Counted from the first letter of the stretch, positions 46,859 through 56,094 are shown. The stretch: DNA of 64,000 nucleotides from an uncultured Lachnospiraceae bacterium (GCA_947625015.1 CANQMR010000005.1:62001-126000), one strand, 5' to 3'. Notes: generated by a model not told the origin, from the letters alone. A program made the numbers and translations.

Positions 46859-47494
46859 TTATGCTCTCCCTTCTATTTTCTCAAATTTCCAATCCGGAAC
46901 CTTGCACACCGGGCAAAGTTCCGGAGGTGTATCGCCTATGTAAACAAATCCACATGTTGTACATACCCAGATATTGGTGTCTTTTAACATCGCTTCACCT
47001 TCATTCAAATAACGATTCACTAATGATGAAAGCATTCTTGTAACCTTTTCACCCCATACACATACTCTTGCAGCACCCCTGTCTGCATTTGCATCTGCAG
47101 TAGCTCTTACAGCTGCATAATTGTTTGCATCTGTTTGAAGCTCTTTAGCGAGTTTTTCAACGGATGCATCATTTACCGCCGGTACAACTGCGGTAAAATA
47201 ATCTGCTAACTGCTTAAATAAATCTGCTTCTTCCTGCTTGTATTGTTTCTCACAGCCTCTTGCAAGATTAGAACAAAGTGCTGCCAGTTGTCCTGCTGAA
47301 AGTTTCTCTAAATCTTCTTCCATTGGCTCTATGGCAGTAACTACTTTCTTTTCGTCACCATTTGCTTCCGGTTTAAAATCTGATTTTGCCGCACCACATA
47401 GTGGGCACTTCCAATCATCCGGCAATTCTTCAAATGGGACTTTTTCTTTGGCATCATCGTAGACATAGCCACAAATCTGACAAATGTACTTCAT
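46859..47494 (-). CDS. Rubrerythrin-like protein with rubredoxin at both ends
   Basis: 211 residues. An N-terminal rubredoxin ([21 protein letters not shown]) and a C-terminal one ([20 protein letters not shown]) flank a helical middle domain. In the middle I do not see the usual ExxH diiron ligands, so it may be an electron-transfer protein and not a peroxidase. It lies two bases before the fusion protein gene. Confidence 0.78.
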   Translation of the reverse strand: MKYICQICGYVYDDAKEKVPFEELPDDWKCPLCGAAKSDFKPEANGDEKKVVTAIEPMEEDLEKLSAGQLAALCSNLARGCEKQYKQEEADLFKQLADYFTAVVPAVNDASVEKLAKELQTDANNYAAVRATADANADRGAARVCVWGEKVTRMLSSLVNRYLNEGEAMLKDTNIWVCTTCGFVYIGDTPPELCPVCKVPDWKFEKIEGRA

Positions 47495-47527
47495 AGAAAA
47501 TACCTCCTTTTGTTTTATTATGAAAAG

Positions 47528-47938
47528 CTATTGTCTACCCTTCTCTAATTCTCCGGAATAGTCAATTATGCCTCCAAATTCAATAACATTTGTATACCCT
47601 AAATCCACAAGCTTCTGTGAAGCCTGCTTACTTCTGTTTCCGCTTCGGCAATATACATAGATTGCCTGACTCTTATCCGGAAGTTCCGCAATCTCTTCTG
47701 TTCCAATAGATTCATTAGGGATATTGATTGCTCCGGGAATGTGTCCTTCCTCAAACTCATCATCTCTTCTGACATCCAAGAGAATATATCCCGAATCTTC
47801 CTTCATAAGCTCAAGTCCTTCTTCCATGGAAACCTGTTGATAACTTGAATTTTGTTCTGTGTTCTTCGCAGAATCCGTATTTCCACATCCTGTAAGGATA
47901 CATAGAAAAGTCATACACAGAATCAGTAATTTTTTCAT
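47528..47938 (-). CDS. Rhodanese-domain lipoprotein
   Basis: 136 residues with a lipoprotein signal (MKKLLILCM..LTGC) and one rhodanese domain with the active-site loop VYCRSGNRSK. It would act on the outer face of the membrane in sulfur transfer or thiol redox. ATG at 47938 behind GGAGGT. Part of the redox operon. Confidence 0.88.
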   Translation of the reverse strand: MKKLLILCMTFLCILTGCGNTDSAKNTEQNSSYQQVSMEEGLELMKEDSGYILLDVRRDDEFEEGHIPGAINIPNESIGTEEIAELPDKSQAIYVYCRSGNRSKQASQKLVDLGYTNVIEFGGIIDYSGELEKGRQ

Positions 47939-47948
47939 TATGTACCTC

Positions 47949-49640
47949 CTACTGCTTATCCATTCCACAAGGAAGTGATGCTTCTATCAAATTCGTTTCT
48001 CTCATAACATTCTCATAGAAACGATAACCTCCTGAGAAGTTGTAACAATCAAATCCTTCCCCAGCTAAAATTCTACAGGATATATAGCTTCTTAATCCGC
48101 TTTGACACATCACATATACCGGTTTTGACTTATCCATGTTCTCTAGACTTTCTCTTAAATCATCTACCGGAATGTTGATAAAGCCGTCCACATGACCTTT
48201 TGCATATTCGCCCTGTGTTCTTGTATCAAGAAGTGTCACACTTCCATCCCTTGGAAGCTTGTCCAATTCGTCAAAGTGGAACTGCTTTACGATTCCGCTT
48301 TCAATATTCTCAATCATAAATCCTGCCATATTTACCGGGTCTTTCGCAGAGGAATAAGGTGGGGCATATGCCAAATCCAAATCCTTAAGTTCTGCTGCTT
48401 TCATACCTGCACTAATGGCTGTTGCAATTACATCCAATCGCTTATCGACTCCATCGTAGCCCACAATCTGTGCTCCAAGGATTTTTAAAGTACTCTTTTC
48501 ATACACAACCTTCATTGTCATGACTTTTGCACCGGGATAATAGCCTGCATGAGAAGCCGGAGATAAAACAACTCTTTCATAATCTATTCCGGCATCTTTC
48601 GCTGCTTTTTCGGTAAGCCCTGTGCTTGCAGCTGTCATATCAAACAGCTTGATAACCGAAGAACCCATGCTCCCTTTATAATGACTGTCTAAGCCGCAAA
48701 TATTATCTGCCACGATCCTGCCTTGCTTGTTTGCAGGACCTGCTAAAGAAATAACCGCATTATTTCCCGTAACTGTATGCTTTACTTGTACTGCATCTCC
48801 TACCGCATAAATATCCGGTACGGATGTCTCCATTTTATCATTTACAACAATCGCTCCCTTAATGCCAAGTTCAAGTCCTGCCTTTTTTGCAAGTGTAGTT
48901 TCCGGGCTGACACCGATTGCCATTAGAACCATATCGGTACTTATTGGCTCATCATCTTTTAAAAGAACCTGTAACTGTTCCTTCTCCTCAAATCCGATTA
49001 CGTCACCGCCAAGTTTTAGACTTATCCCTTTACTGCGTAGCTTATTATGTACAAGAGTTGCCATATCATAATCCAGTGTATTCATCAGCTGTTTCGGTCT
49101 TTGTACAACTGTTACTTTAACACCCAAGTCACATAGATTTTCCGCAACCTCAAGTCCGATAAATCCACCACCAACCATAACTGCAGTTTTGGGTTTCTTT
49201 TCTTCTACAAAGCTTCGTATTTTCAATGTATCTTCTACCGTTCGTAATGTAAAAATCTTATCATTATCTATTCCCGGAAGATTCGGCTTTATCGGTTTTG
49301 CTCCCGGTGATAAAATCAATTTATCATAAGATTCCTCATATACTTTTCCGGTATCCAGATTGTAAACTGTAACTGTTTTCTTTACAGCATTGATGTCTGT
49401 TACTTCATGATGAACCTTCATATCTATGCGAAATCTGTTCCATATGCTTTCCGGTGTTTGAAGTGTCAGTTCCTCCTTATCCTCAATTACACCGCCAATA
49501 TAATAAGGCAGTCCGCAATTTGCATATGAAATGTATCCGGAGCGTTCAAAAACGGTAATCTGTGCATGTTCATCTAATCTTCTAAGTCTGGTTGCTGCTG
49601 TTGCACCACCTGCAACTCCACCCACAATTACAACCTTCAT
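47949..49640 (-). CDS. CoA-disulfide reductase with C-terminal rhodanese domain
   Basis: 563-residue flavoprotein of the pyridine nucleotide-disulfide family. FAD motif VVIVGGVAGGATAA; single active-site cysteine Cys42 in YANCGLPYYIGG; NAD(P)H motif VMVGGGFIGLE; ETTLAKKAGLELG; dimer domain; then a rhodanese domain with VMCQSGLRS. Such fusions reduce CoA disulfides, polysulfides or persulfides. The start overlaps the end of the small rhodanese gene. Confidence 0.93.
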   Translation of the reverse strand: MKVVIVGGVAGGATAATRLRRLDEHAQITVFERSGYISYANCGLPYYIGGVIEDKEELTLQTPESIWNRFRIDMKVHHEVTDINAVKKTVTVYNLDTGKVYEESYDKLILSPGAKPIKPNLPGIDNDKIFTLRTVEDTLKIRSFVEEKKPKTAVMVGGGFIGLEVAENLCDLGVKVTVVQRPKQLMNTLDYDMATLVHNKLRSKGISLKLGGDVIGFEEKEQLQVLLKDDEPISTDMVLMAIGVSPETTLAKKAGLELGIKGAIVVNDKMETSVPDIYAVGDAVQVKHTVTGNNAVISLAGPANKQGRIVADNICGLDSHYKGSMGSSVIKLFDMTAASTGLTEKAAKDAGIDYERVVLSPASHAGYYPGAKVMTMKVVYEKSTLKILGAQIVGYDGVDKRLDVIATAISAGMKAAELKDLDLAYAPPYSSAKDPVNMAGFMIENIESGIVKQFHFDELDKLPRDGSVTLLDTRTQGEYAKGHVDGFINIPVDDLRESLENMDKSKPVYVMCQSGLRSYISCRILAGEGFDCYNFSGGYRFYENVMRETNLIEASLPCGMDKQ

Positions 49641-49960
49641 CCTTTCACAACCTTTCCTCTGTATGAACTAATACCTCCAATATTGGTAACATGTGAAAAC
49701 CCCATCTGTTTCAATGCAGATGTAGCACTACTGCTTCTTGCACCACTTTGGCAATATACAAATAGAGGTGTATCTTTATCCGTTATTTTTGCAAGGACTT
49801 TCTCTATCTGTTGAAGAGGAATATTCTCACTATTCTCAATATGTCCGGATTCATATTCTTCCTTTGTTCTAACATCTAATAATACAGCTTTTTCTGTTTT
49901 CAAAAATTCCTGAACTCCTGCATTGATATCAGCTTGTTTAAAAAATCCGAAAATACTCAT
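49637..49960 (-). CDS. Single-domain rhodanese
   Basis: 107-residue cytoplasmic rhodanese with VLLDVRTKEEYESGHI and the active-site loop VYCQSGARSS. It overlaps the trxA stop (ATGA) and the next gene, so translation is coupled. Probably a sulfur carrier between thioredoxin and the disulfide reductase. Confidence 0.9.
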   Translation of the reverse strand: MSIFGFFKQADINAGVQEFLKTEKAVLLDVRTKEEYESGHIENSENIPLQQIEKVLAKITDKDTPLFVYCQSGARSSSATSALKQMGFSHVTNIGGISSYRGKVVKG

Positions 49961-50268
49961 TGTAACATCGCCTCCACTTCTGTCTTTGGTCTTGCACCGA
50001 CAGCTTGTTTTACAACCTTTCCATCTTTAACGAGTACAATGGTTGGAATGCTCATCACTCCAAACGCCTGTGATAATTCACCCTCCTCATCCACATTAAC
50101 TTTACCGACTTTTGCTTTTCCTTCATACTCCTCTGCCAGCTGTTCAATAATTGGTCCCATCATCTGGCATGGTCCACACCAAGGTGCCCAAAAATCAATC
50201 AGTACCGGGATATTGGATTTCATCACTTCATTTTCAAAATTTTCTCTTGTTATTTTTAATTCAGCCAT
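49957..50268 (-). CDS. trxA: Thioredoxin
   Basis: 103-residue thioredoxin with the standard active site WCGPC (Cys31, Cys34), the cis-proline MSIPTIVL and FWAPW. First gene of the redox operon, behind GGAGGGC. No thioredoxin reductase is nearby; the disulfide reductase downstream or the host enzyme would have to reduce it. Confidence 0.95.
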   Translation of the reverse strand: MAELKITRENFENEVMKSNIPVLIDFWAPWCGPCQMMGPIIEQLAEEYEGKAKVGKVNVDEEGELSQAFGVMSIPTIVLVKDGKVVKQAVGARPKTEVEAMLQ

Positions 50269-50320
50269 TTGTTAGCCCTCCTATTTTTAATTTCAGTAAT
50301 CATTCCTGATTTCTAATTTC

Positions 50321-50362
50321 ATTATATACATTAGGAGTTTTCTCTTCTGTGACTGAGTCTCA
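50321..50362 (-). promoter_or_regulatory. Predicted Crp/Fnr-type activator site and promoter before trxA
   Basis: A good -10 (TATAAT, 50321-50326) has no recognisable -35. Instead an imperfect palindrome TGAGACTCAGTCACA (50348-50362) is centred about 41 bases upstream of the implied start, the class II activator position. It ends at the stop codon of the adjacent crp-like gene, the probable regulator. Confidence 0.5.
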
Positions 50363-51031
50363 TTATTCAATAATTTTTTTCAAACCTTCAATATTTTTTA
50401 TAACAATTGCACCTCTATTAAGCTCTATTAGCTCATCTGATGCAAATTGTTTCAACATTCTCGCTACTACCTCTCTTGCTGAATTGACTTCTTTTGCAAT
50501 GGCTTCCTGTGTCATTTGAATCTTATTTTCGCCGGTTTTCTCATAAACAGAAAGTAAAAATCTTGCCATTCTCACATCAAATCTTGCAAACATTATTTCC
50601 TGCATAACCCATACCACGTCAGAGAATCTCTTCGTCGCAAGTTCATAGGCAAAACATCTCGCGTAAATATTGCTATCCATCAGTTTTTGAATCATTCCGG
50701 AATGAATTGCCACAATCTCTGTGTCTTCTTCTGCCAGAAGCTGCACATCCAACGATATCCCTGCAATCACACAGGAAGCCGACAAAACACAGCATTCTCC
50801 GCTTCCAATATGGAACAAAGTAATTTCACGTCCTTCTTCGCTTGTGATATAAACTCGAATAGAACCTTTTTGCACATAAATCATTCCGAGACACGCATCT
50901 GTCATTCCATAGATATAGGAATCCTTTTTGTAAATGCGTAAGACAGCACCACTTAACAATTGTTTTTTCTCTTCATCCGAAAGATTCTTCCAAAATGGTA
51001 TTTGCTTTATAACTTCATTGATATCCATCAT
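50363..51031 (-). CDS. Crp/Fnr-family transcription regulator
   Basis: 222 residues: cyclic-nucleotide-binding-type sensor domain (GSIRVYITSEEGREITLFHIGSGECCVLSASC) and C-terminal winged helix (MTQEAIAKEVNSAREVVARMLKQF). The N-terminal Fnr iron-sulfur cysteines are absent; two adjacent Cys in GECCVL might sense thiol redox state, as inference. It lies just ahead of trxA and likely regulates that operon. Confidence 0.88.
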   Translation of the reverse strand: MMDINEVIKQIPFWKNLSDEEKKQLLSGAVLRIYKKDSYIYGMTDACLGMIYVQKGSIRVYITSEEGREITLFHIGSGECCVLSASCVIAGISLDVQLLAEEDTEIVAIHSGMIQKLMDSNIYARCFAYELATKRFSDVVWVMQEIMFARFDVRMARFLLSVYEKTGENKIQMTQEAIAKEVNSAREVVARMLKQFASDELIELNRGAIVIKNIEGLKKIIE

Positions 51032-51057
51032 TTATACCATCCAATTATCTTCATAGA

Positions 51058-51831
51058 TTAATGACAGTTGTTACCACAGCCATGACTGCCACAGGTATGT
51101 CCACTTTCTCCGTGCTCATGGTCATGATGGTCACAATGTACATCCGGATTATAGCCAAGTGTTCCATTAATTAAAGCAAGAACTGCTTCATCTGCATTAC
51201 CGGACACTCCACCATAAAGCTTGATGTCCGCTTCTGCAAGAGCCATCTGTGCTCCCCCGCCGATTCCACCACAAATCAAAACCTCTATTCCTGACTCAGA
51301 AAGCAAACCTGCCAGTGCTCCATGACCGCTTCCATTGGAATCCATTACTTCAGATTTCGTAATAACACCATTTTCAACTTCATATATCTTAAACTGCTTA
51401 GTATGTCCAAAGTGCTGAAAAATTTCTCCATTTTCATAAGTTACTGCTATCTTCATATCTTTTCTTCCTTTCGCTACTACATTTTTTTCTGAATTTTCTT
51501 TATATTTCCGGCAAGGTCTTTCACAACAAGATTTGTGTTTTCCGCTACAGATTCTATAATTTCCGCCGGATATCAATAATTGTTTCCCATTCACGATACA
51601 GTCCGAAATTTTGTACCTTGCTCTTTCATATATTTCCGTGACTGTCGTGCGTGAAATATCCATAGCTGCAGCACATTGTTCATGATTTTGTTTTTCAAAG
51701 TCTACAAGCCTTATCACTTCATATTCATCTACGGAAAGAACCACACTTTCCGGATTCGTAACTCCTTCAGGTTCAAAACATGAATATTCCGGTTCACTAC
51801 AGACTCTTCTGCATCTTTTAGGTCTTGGCAT
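51058..51831 (-). CDS. DUF134 - NifX/NifB-type fusion protein with His-rich tail
   Basis: 257 residues. The first ~95 are a DUF134 helix-turn-helix domain (MPRPKRCRRVCSEPEY, AAAMDISRTTVTEIYERAR). Residues ~125-225 are the dinitrogenase iron-molybdenum cofactor fold (IAVTYENGEIFQHFGHTKQFKIYEV, GALAGLLSESGIEVLICGGIGGGAQ). The tail is rich in His and Cys and probably binds metal. It precedes the crp-like gene by 26 bases. Role unknown; metal or Fe-S related regulation is likely from the domains. Confidence 0.85.
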   Translation of the reverse strand: MPRPKRCRRVCSEPEYSCFEPEGVTNPESVVLSVDEYEVIRLVDFEKQNHEQCAAAMDISRTTVTEIYERARYKISDCIVNGKQLLISGGNYRICSGKHKSCCERPCRKYKENSEKNVVAKGRKDMKIAVTYENGEIFQHFGHTKQFKIYEVENGVITKSEVMDSNGSGHGALAGLLSESGIEVLICGGIGGGAQMALAEADIKLYGGVSGNADEAVLALINGTLGYNPDVHCDHHDHEHGESGHTCGSHGCGNNCH

Positions 51832-51926
51832 TTTATCACCTCTCGTTTCCGACATATGTTGATTATAGCATATCTTTCAGTTTTAATCTATAAAAACTCT
51901 TCCTAAAATAAAAATTATCAAGAATA

Positions 51927-51961
51927 AAAAAGTAAACTGGCTAAAATATCAGTCTACTTTT
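51927..51961 (-). terminator. Terminator after macro-domain gene
   Basis: Minus strand AAAAGTAGACTG and CAGTTTACTTTT pair (one mismatch) around a loop of about 11 bases and lead into further T. It separates the macro-domain unit from the DUF134 gene. Confidence 0.65.
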
Positions 51962-52044
51962 CGCAATGTTATTATATTTTTTACTTGATACTTAAAATTC
52001 ACATCTATTTAACCCCCCACACAAACGTATTGCTCAAAATACTT

Positions 52045-52566
52045 TTATGAATACAACTTATCCACTTCTTTTTCATACACTGATTCTGTCACAGAATCAA
52101 ACAAAACCCATTCTACAAGGTCAAAACTATTCTTGTTATCCTCCAAAAATCGGCTGACCGTCTTAACCGCAATCTTTGCTGCAAGTTCTACCGGAAAACT
52201 ATATACTCCGGTTGAAATAGAAGGAAATGCGATACTTCTTATCTCATGCTCAAGTGCCACCTGCATAGAATGAAAATAACAGCTTGCCAAAAGTTCCTCT
52301 TCCTTACTTCTGCCACCATTCCAAATCGGACCCACCGTATGTATCACATAATCACATGGCAGATTATAAGCCTTTGTAATCTTAGCCTGACCTGTCTCGC
52401 AACCATGAAGAGTCCTACACTCTGCCAGAAGTTCCGGTCCTGCTGCCCTGTGAATGGCACCATCAACTCCACCACCTCCTAAAAGAGAGTTGTTGGCAGC
52501 ATTTACAATTGCCTGAACATCTGTAATTTTCGTAATATCACCTTTTACCGTCTTTATTAAATACAT
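52045..52566 (-). CDS. Macro-domain ADP-ribose hydrolase-like protein
   Basis: 173 residues, a stand-alone macro domain of the MacroD/YmdB type: [35 protein letters not shown], then HTVGPIW and [12 protein letters not shown]. Such enzymes remove ADP-ribose from proteins or hydrolyse O-acetyl-ADP-ribose. It follows the deformylase-like gene by about 20 bases. Confidence 0.92.
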   Translation of the reverse strand: MYLIKTVKGDITKITDVQAIVNAANNSLLGGGGVDGAIHRAAGPELLAECRTLHGCETGQAKITKAYNLPCDYVIHTVGPIWNGGRSKEEELLASCYFHSMQVALEHEIRSIAFPSISTGVYSFPVELAAKIAVKTVSRFLEDNKNSFDLVEWVLFDSVTESVYEKEVDKLYS

Positions 52567-52585
52567 TTTACCACCTGCCTGATTC

Positions 52586-52996
52586 TTATATTACTATTCC
52601 ATTGCAATGGTCAATCTCATGCTGAATAATCTGTGCTGTCCACCCTGAATACTTTCCATGCTGTTTCTTAAAGTTCTGATCAAGATAGTCCACTTCTATT
52701 TCCTGATATCGCGTGCATGGTCTTACGCCTTTCAGAGAAAGACATCCTTCCTCAGTCTGATACACTCCGGATTTCTTTGTAATTATCGGATTTATCATTG
52801 CAAATTGAAATGGTCCGGCTGCTACTACAATGATATTCTTTTTTTCTCCAATCATATTGGCAGCCATACCAACACAGTGTTCTAAATTTGCCCTAAGTGT
52901 ATCAAGCAAATCAGTCACAATCTGTTTATCTGCCTCTGTTGCATCCACTGACTTCTGTGCCAGAAACAGCGGATCATGCATTATCTTCTTTACCAT
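52586..52996 (-). CDS. Peptide deformylase-like protein, copy 1
   Basis: 136 residues with two of the three deformylase motifs clear: EEGCLSL and the metal-binding HEIDH. Motif I reads [10 protein letters not shown]: the glutamine that normally ends GxGxAAxQ is Met, so it may be a weak or altered deformylase. I chose ATG 52996, which shares a base with the ArsC-like stop; an ATG six codons earlier (53014) is possible. Confidence 0.82.
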   Translation of the reverse strand: MVKKIMHDPLFLAQKSVDATEADKQIVTDLLDTLRANLEHCVGMAANMIGEKKNIIVVAAGPFQFAMINPIITKKSGVYQTEEGCLSLKGVRPCTRYQEIEVDYLDQNFKKQHGKYSGWTAQIIQHEIDHCNGIVI

Positions 52997-53337
52997 TAAT
53001 TCCATCCCTTCCATACATCCGGCTGATATCCAAGTGTAGATTGCTTTCCATTTCTTACTACTGGTGTTTTAATTACCTGCGGATTCTCAAGTACCTTTTC
53101 CAGTTTATCTTCATCTGCAATATACTTAATAAGAGCAAGAGTATCCTGGTCTTTTCCAGCCCAGTTAATCATATTTTCCAGACCACCATTAGCCTGCGCA
53201 ACAGAAGTAAACTCTCCCTTACTCATGCCTTTTTCTTTCATATCAATAAACTGATATTTAATGCCACGCTCCTTGAAGAAGCGTTCTGCTTTCTTTGTAT
53301 CATTACATTTCTTAGTTCCAAAAATCTGGATATTCAT
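52996..53337 (-). CDS. ArsC/Spx-family protein, copy 1
   Basis: 113 residues with the ArsC fold: MNIQIFGTKKCNDTKKAERFF (one Cys at position ~11, Spx-like CxxT), DMKEKGMSKGEF and KTPVVRNGKQSTLGY. Probably a thiol-redox protein more than an arsenate reductase, since no other arsenic gene is near. Intact, unlike its copy at 56.65-56.99 kb. Confidence 0.85.
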   Translation of the reverse strand: MNIQIFGTKKCNDTKKAERFFKERGIKYQFIDMKEKGMSKGEFTSVAQANGGLENMINWAGKDQDTLALIKYIADEDKLEKVLENPQVIKTPVVRNGKQSTLGYQPDVWKGWN

Positions 53338-53346
53338 CTGCTTCAC

Positions 53347-54033
53347 CTACCACAAATCATAAAGTTTCATTTTCTCTGTATTTCTATATTCATGCTTCTC
53401 ATAGTACCCAATCAGCTTTCCTTCATCTCGAAGAGCAACCATATATACATCCTTATTTTGTTTTTCATTGTGAAAAGTATATACAATATTGTGGTTATTA
53501 TCTTCAATAAACCAATCAACCACTTGCTGTATCTTTTCTCTAGACGCTTGGTTATGACATTCCATGAGGCTTCTTCCAATCAACTTTTCTCCGCCCCATT
53601 TCTCATAGTTAAGTACAGCCGCCGGATTCATATAAATAATTTCATGATTCAAATTGCATATTACTACTGCACATCTATCCTGATCCACGATACTCTTATA
53701 AAAACTCACATACGACTTGAACTTTATGTTTTTCTCATTATCCAGTCGTTTCTTCAAATGTGGTTTCTTTCTGTAATAATAACTAACAATTTCTCCCGAC
53801 GGTATCCATATCTGTGCCTCATTAATCTTATCAAGAACCTCATCAATAATATGCTCATCCGCTTCTGAGTCAGGAACTTTTTCATTCTCAGTTACATACT
53901 TTTTGTATTCTTCGTATACCCATGCAGTAATCTTATCTTTCTGCTTCATCTTAAGATTGTTAAAAGACTTGTTCATCTGCAAAAGCTGTCCATCTGTTTT
54001 CTTATGTATTTTGGTTTTCTTGCTCTTTGCCAT
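53347..54033 (-). CDS. PAS-domain protein with basic N-terminal domain
   Basis: 228 residues. The first ~100 are basic and helical (KTKIHKKTDGQLLQ, WVYEEYKKYVTENEKVPDSE); residues ~105-215 form a PAS-like sensor (SIVDQDRCAVVICNLNHEIIYMNPAAVLNYEKWGG, IGRSLMECHN). No kinase or known output domain. Its partner is unknown. It abuts the DUF188 gene by three bases. Confidence 0.72.
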   Translation of the reverse strand: MAKSKKTKIHKKTDGQLLQMNKSFNNLKMKQKDKITAWVYEEYKKYVTENEKVPDSEADEHIIDEVLDKINEAQIWIPSGEIVSYYYRKKPHLKKRLDNEKNIKFKSYVSFYKSIVDQDRCAVVICNLNHEIIYMNPAAVLNYEKWGGEKLIGRSLMECHNQASREKIQQVVDWFIEDNNHNIVYTFHNEKQNKDVYMVALRDEGKLIGYYEKHEYRNTEKMKLYDLW

Positions 54034-54036
54034 TGA

Positions 54037-54495
54037 TTACTCTCCTTCTTGTGTCCGTGCCACTAACACCAGCTTCTCAAACGACTGTGCAAACCTCTTA
54101 TCGTCTTCCTCCGTCCTTTTCTTAGGACCTTTCAAATGATTCTTATGAGAACCTCTCCTTGCTTTCTTATTTAGGTGTCGTTCCATTAACATCTGGTCAA
54201 TATTTTCATTTGTGTACCATTTTCCTGATTGATGAATTGCATACGCACCTTTTCCAAGTGCCATTGCCGCTACTCCGTAATCCTGTGAAACAACGATGTC
54301 TCCTTTATGACAAATACTGATTAATTTATAATCAACTGCGTCTGCTCCTGCACCAACCACAATTACTTCGCTGTAATCAGAAGTCAAAATGTGATTCGTA
54401 TCGCAGAGCAATGTAACATCGATTCTATATTTTTCTGCTACTTCTTCCACTATACGCACAACAGGACATGCATCTGCATCTACGAAAATCTTCAT
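54037..54495 (-). CDS. YaiI/YqxD family (DUF188) NYN-like protein
   Basis: 152 residues, beginning MKIFVDADACPV and containing GADAVDYKL and VVSQDYGVAAMAL, the family hallmarks, with the aspartates typical of PIN/NYN nuclease folds. Biochemical role not established. In line with the PAS and ArsC-like genes. Confidence 0.92.
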   Translation of the reverse strand: MKIFVDADACPVVRIVEEVAEKYRIDVTLLCDTNHILTSDYSEVIVVGAGADAVDYKLISICHKGDIVVSQDYGVAAMALGKGAYAIHQSGKWYTNENIDQMLMERHLNKKARRGSHKNHLKGPKKRTEEDDKRFAQSFEKLVLVARTQEGE

Positions 54496-54548
54496 ACCAC
54501 CATTCCTTCAATTAGCACGATAATCTGTACCATTTTTATGTTCCAAAA

Positions 54549-54737
54549 TCAAATCCTTCTCCCATCAAAATGTGTATATCTATTACATCTCTTACAATGA
54601 AATGTAACAGAACCTATACCATCATCTGTTATAATTACTTCGAGTTTTTCTTCATATCCACAATCAGGACATCTCCCTGTTTCACCAGTATTTGAAAATC
54701 TTTTAATAATCTCCATCCACTTCTGTGACTTATTCAT
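54549..54737 (-). CDS. Small zinc-ribbon protein
   Basis: 62 residues with two CxxC pairs (CPDCGYEEKL, CKRCNRYTHF), a single zinc ribbon. ATG at 54737 behind TTAGGTG. No known family name; seen here between a membrane peptide and the DUF188 gene. Confidence 0.65.
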   Translation of the reverse strand: MNKSQKWMEIIKRFSNTGETGRCPDCGYEEKLEVIITDDGIGSVTFHCKRCNRYTHFDGRRI

Positions 54738-54752
54738 ATACAACACCTAACA

Positions 54753-54935
54753 TTAAAATATTACTTTTATTATTCCTGCTAAAATCAATAATCCAATAAT
54801 CACTAATCCAAATCCCTTTAGCCCATCGCTAAAAGAATGTTTTTCAATGGATTCATCCACTCTATCTTTGACCATCTCTTGTAAAAGTAATTCATCTTCA
54901 GAATCAATTCTTCCGTTATGATTATAATCTTTCAT
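54753..54935 (-). CDS. Small membrane protein with EF-hand-like loop
   Basis: 60 residues. The N-terminus DYNHNGRIDSEDELL fits the calcium loop DxNxxGxIDxxD of EF-hand/dockerin type. A single C-terminal membrane helix (FGLVIIGLLILAGIIKVIF) ends the protein. Clear AAGGAG ribosome site. A calcium-responsive membrane peptide is possible but not shown. Confidence 0.65.
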   Translation of the reverse strand: MKDYNHNGRIDSEDELLLQEMVKDRVDESIEKHSFSDGLKGFGLVIIGLLILAGIIKVIF

Positions 54936-54944
54936 GCATACTCC

Positions 54945-56093
54945 TTATACTTTAGGAATAACCATCTGCATTTTTAGCCCTTTTTCGTCTGTAGATGGAT
55001 TCTCCGGTATTATCTCTGTCCTACCCTGTGCATCAAGATTTGCTGTGACTGCAAGACAGACTGCATCCAAAATATCATCTGGTTTACACCCTAACTTTTT
55101 TGCAGATGTTCTCACATATTCCTCCGATACCCCTTGCAAATACCTTGATAATACCTGAACTCGGTCAGTGATTCCTTCTTTCTCCGATTTATTCGTCATA
55201 AGAACCTCTCCGTTCAGTCGTGCAAAGCACACCTCCGGATGGCTTTCTCTGATTACGTTCATATACTCTTCATTTGACAGTAAAAACTCATCTACTTCTC
55301 TCATTTTAGGAATAATGGCTATCGTCTGTTCTGATAAACCTTTTCCAATCGCTGATAAGTTTGCCTCTTTCTGTTTATCTTTTATAAACTCGTACACTGC
55401 CTGTCTTGTAGGAACCGCAAATACGGTTGAAGTTCTAGGCTTTACAATCTTTCTGGCAATTCCATCCGGTCTTTTCTCATACTGCTCTATATTGCTTGGA
55501 AGTCCTATTACCATATCCACAAGCATTCCATCAAATTGTGCGGTATCAAAAACCATTTTTGAAAAATCACTATATTTCTTCAAAGATAGCTCCCCGTTAC
55601 TAATTATAGCTGTTATCCAGCCACCTTTGCATCCGTCAACCCCTACAAATATTCCTTTATCTAAAATCTGTTCGTCTTCTTCCTGACTTAAATCAAACAT
55701 CTTTGCCACTTCTACAATATGGGCAATGTTTTTATCACCGGCATATCTGTTTGAATCTGCAAAATCATCTGTAATACGAATCCATTCCAAAGAATTGACT
55801 TCCTCTATGAGAGGTACATCATCTTCCAAAATACCAACATACATTTCAAGAACAAACTGCTGTTGATAGTATGTCATATCCATAAGCCTATGCAACTTTA
55901 TATCTCTTCTAGAAATACCAGTTTCTTCGAAAAGTTCCCTATAAGCGGCATGCTCACTGGTCTCTCCTGGCTCCACTTTTCCACCAACGAAATTAATCAG
56001 TCCCTTATACGGATTTTTCGCACGTTTACAGAAAAGGAGCTTTTCTTTGTTTTTATCAAATACAACTATACAATTACAATACCTGAATCCCAT
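54945..56093 (-). CDS. Nudix hydrolase - DUF429 fusion
   Basis: 382 residues. Residues ~1-130 are a Nudix domain resembling 8-oxo-dGTP hydrolases; the box GGKVEPGETSEHAAYRELFE with ETG next is complete. Residues ~150-375 are a DUF429 domain (GVDGCKGGWITAII, DMVIGLP, RPDGIARKIV, DDILDAVCLAVTA), a RNase H-like family of unknown role. Start at ATG 56093 behind GGAGAG; a further 19 codons in frame upstream are ignored. Confidence 0.85.
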   Translation of the reverse strand: MGFRYCNCIVVFDKNKEKLLFCKRAKNPYKGLINFVGGKVEPGETSEHAAYRELFEETGISRRDIKLHRLMDMTYYQQQFVLEMYVGILEDDVPLIEEVNSLEWIRITDDFADSNRYAGDKNIAHIVEVAKMFDLSQEEDEQILDKGIFVGVDGCKGGWITAIISNGELSLKKYSDFSKMVFDTAQFDGMLVDMVIGLPSNIEQYEKRPDGIARKIVKPRTSTVFAVPTRQAVYEFIKDKQKEANLSAIGKGLSEQTIAIIPKMREVDEFLLSNEEYMNVIRESHPEVCFARLNGEVLMTNKSEKEGITDRVQVLSRYLQGVSEEYVRTSAKKLGCKPDDILDAVCLAVTANLDAQGRTEIIPENPSTDEKGLKMQMVIPKV

Positions 56094-56094
56094 T

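Larger units (their letters stand above)
52573..53339 (-). repeat. 767-bp duplicated segment, copy 1
   Basis: Nearly identical in sequence and equal in length to 56225-56991. It holds a deformylase-like gene and an ArsC-like gene. Copies differ by scattered base changes only, with no net gap. Outside the two edges the flanks are unrelated. Confidence 0.88.
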
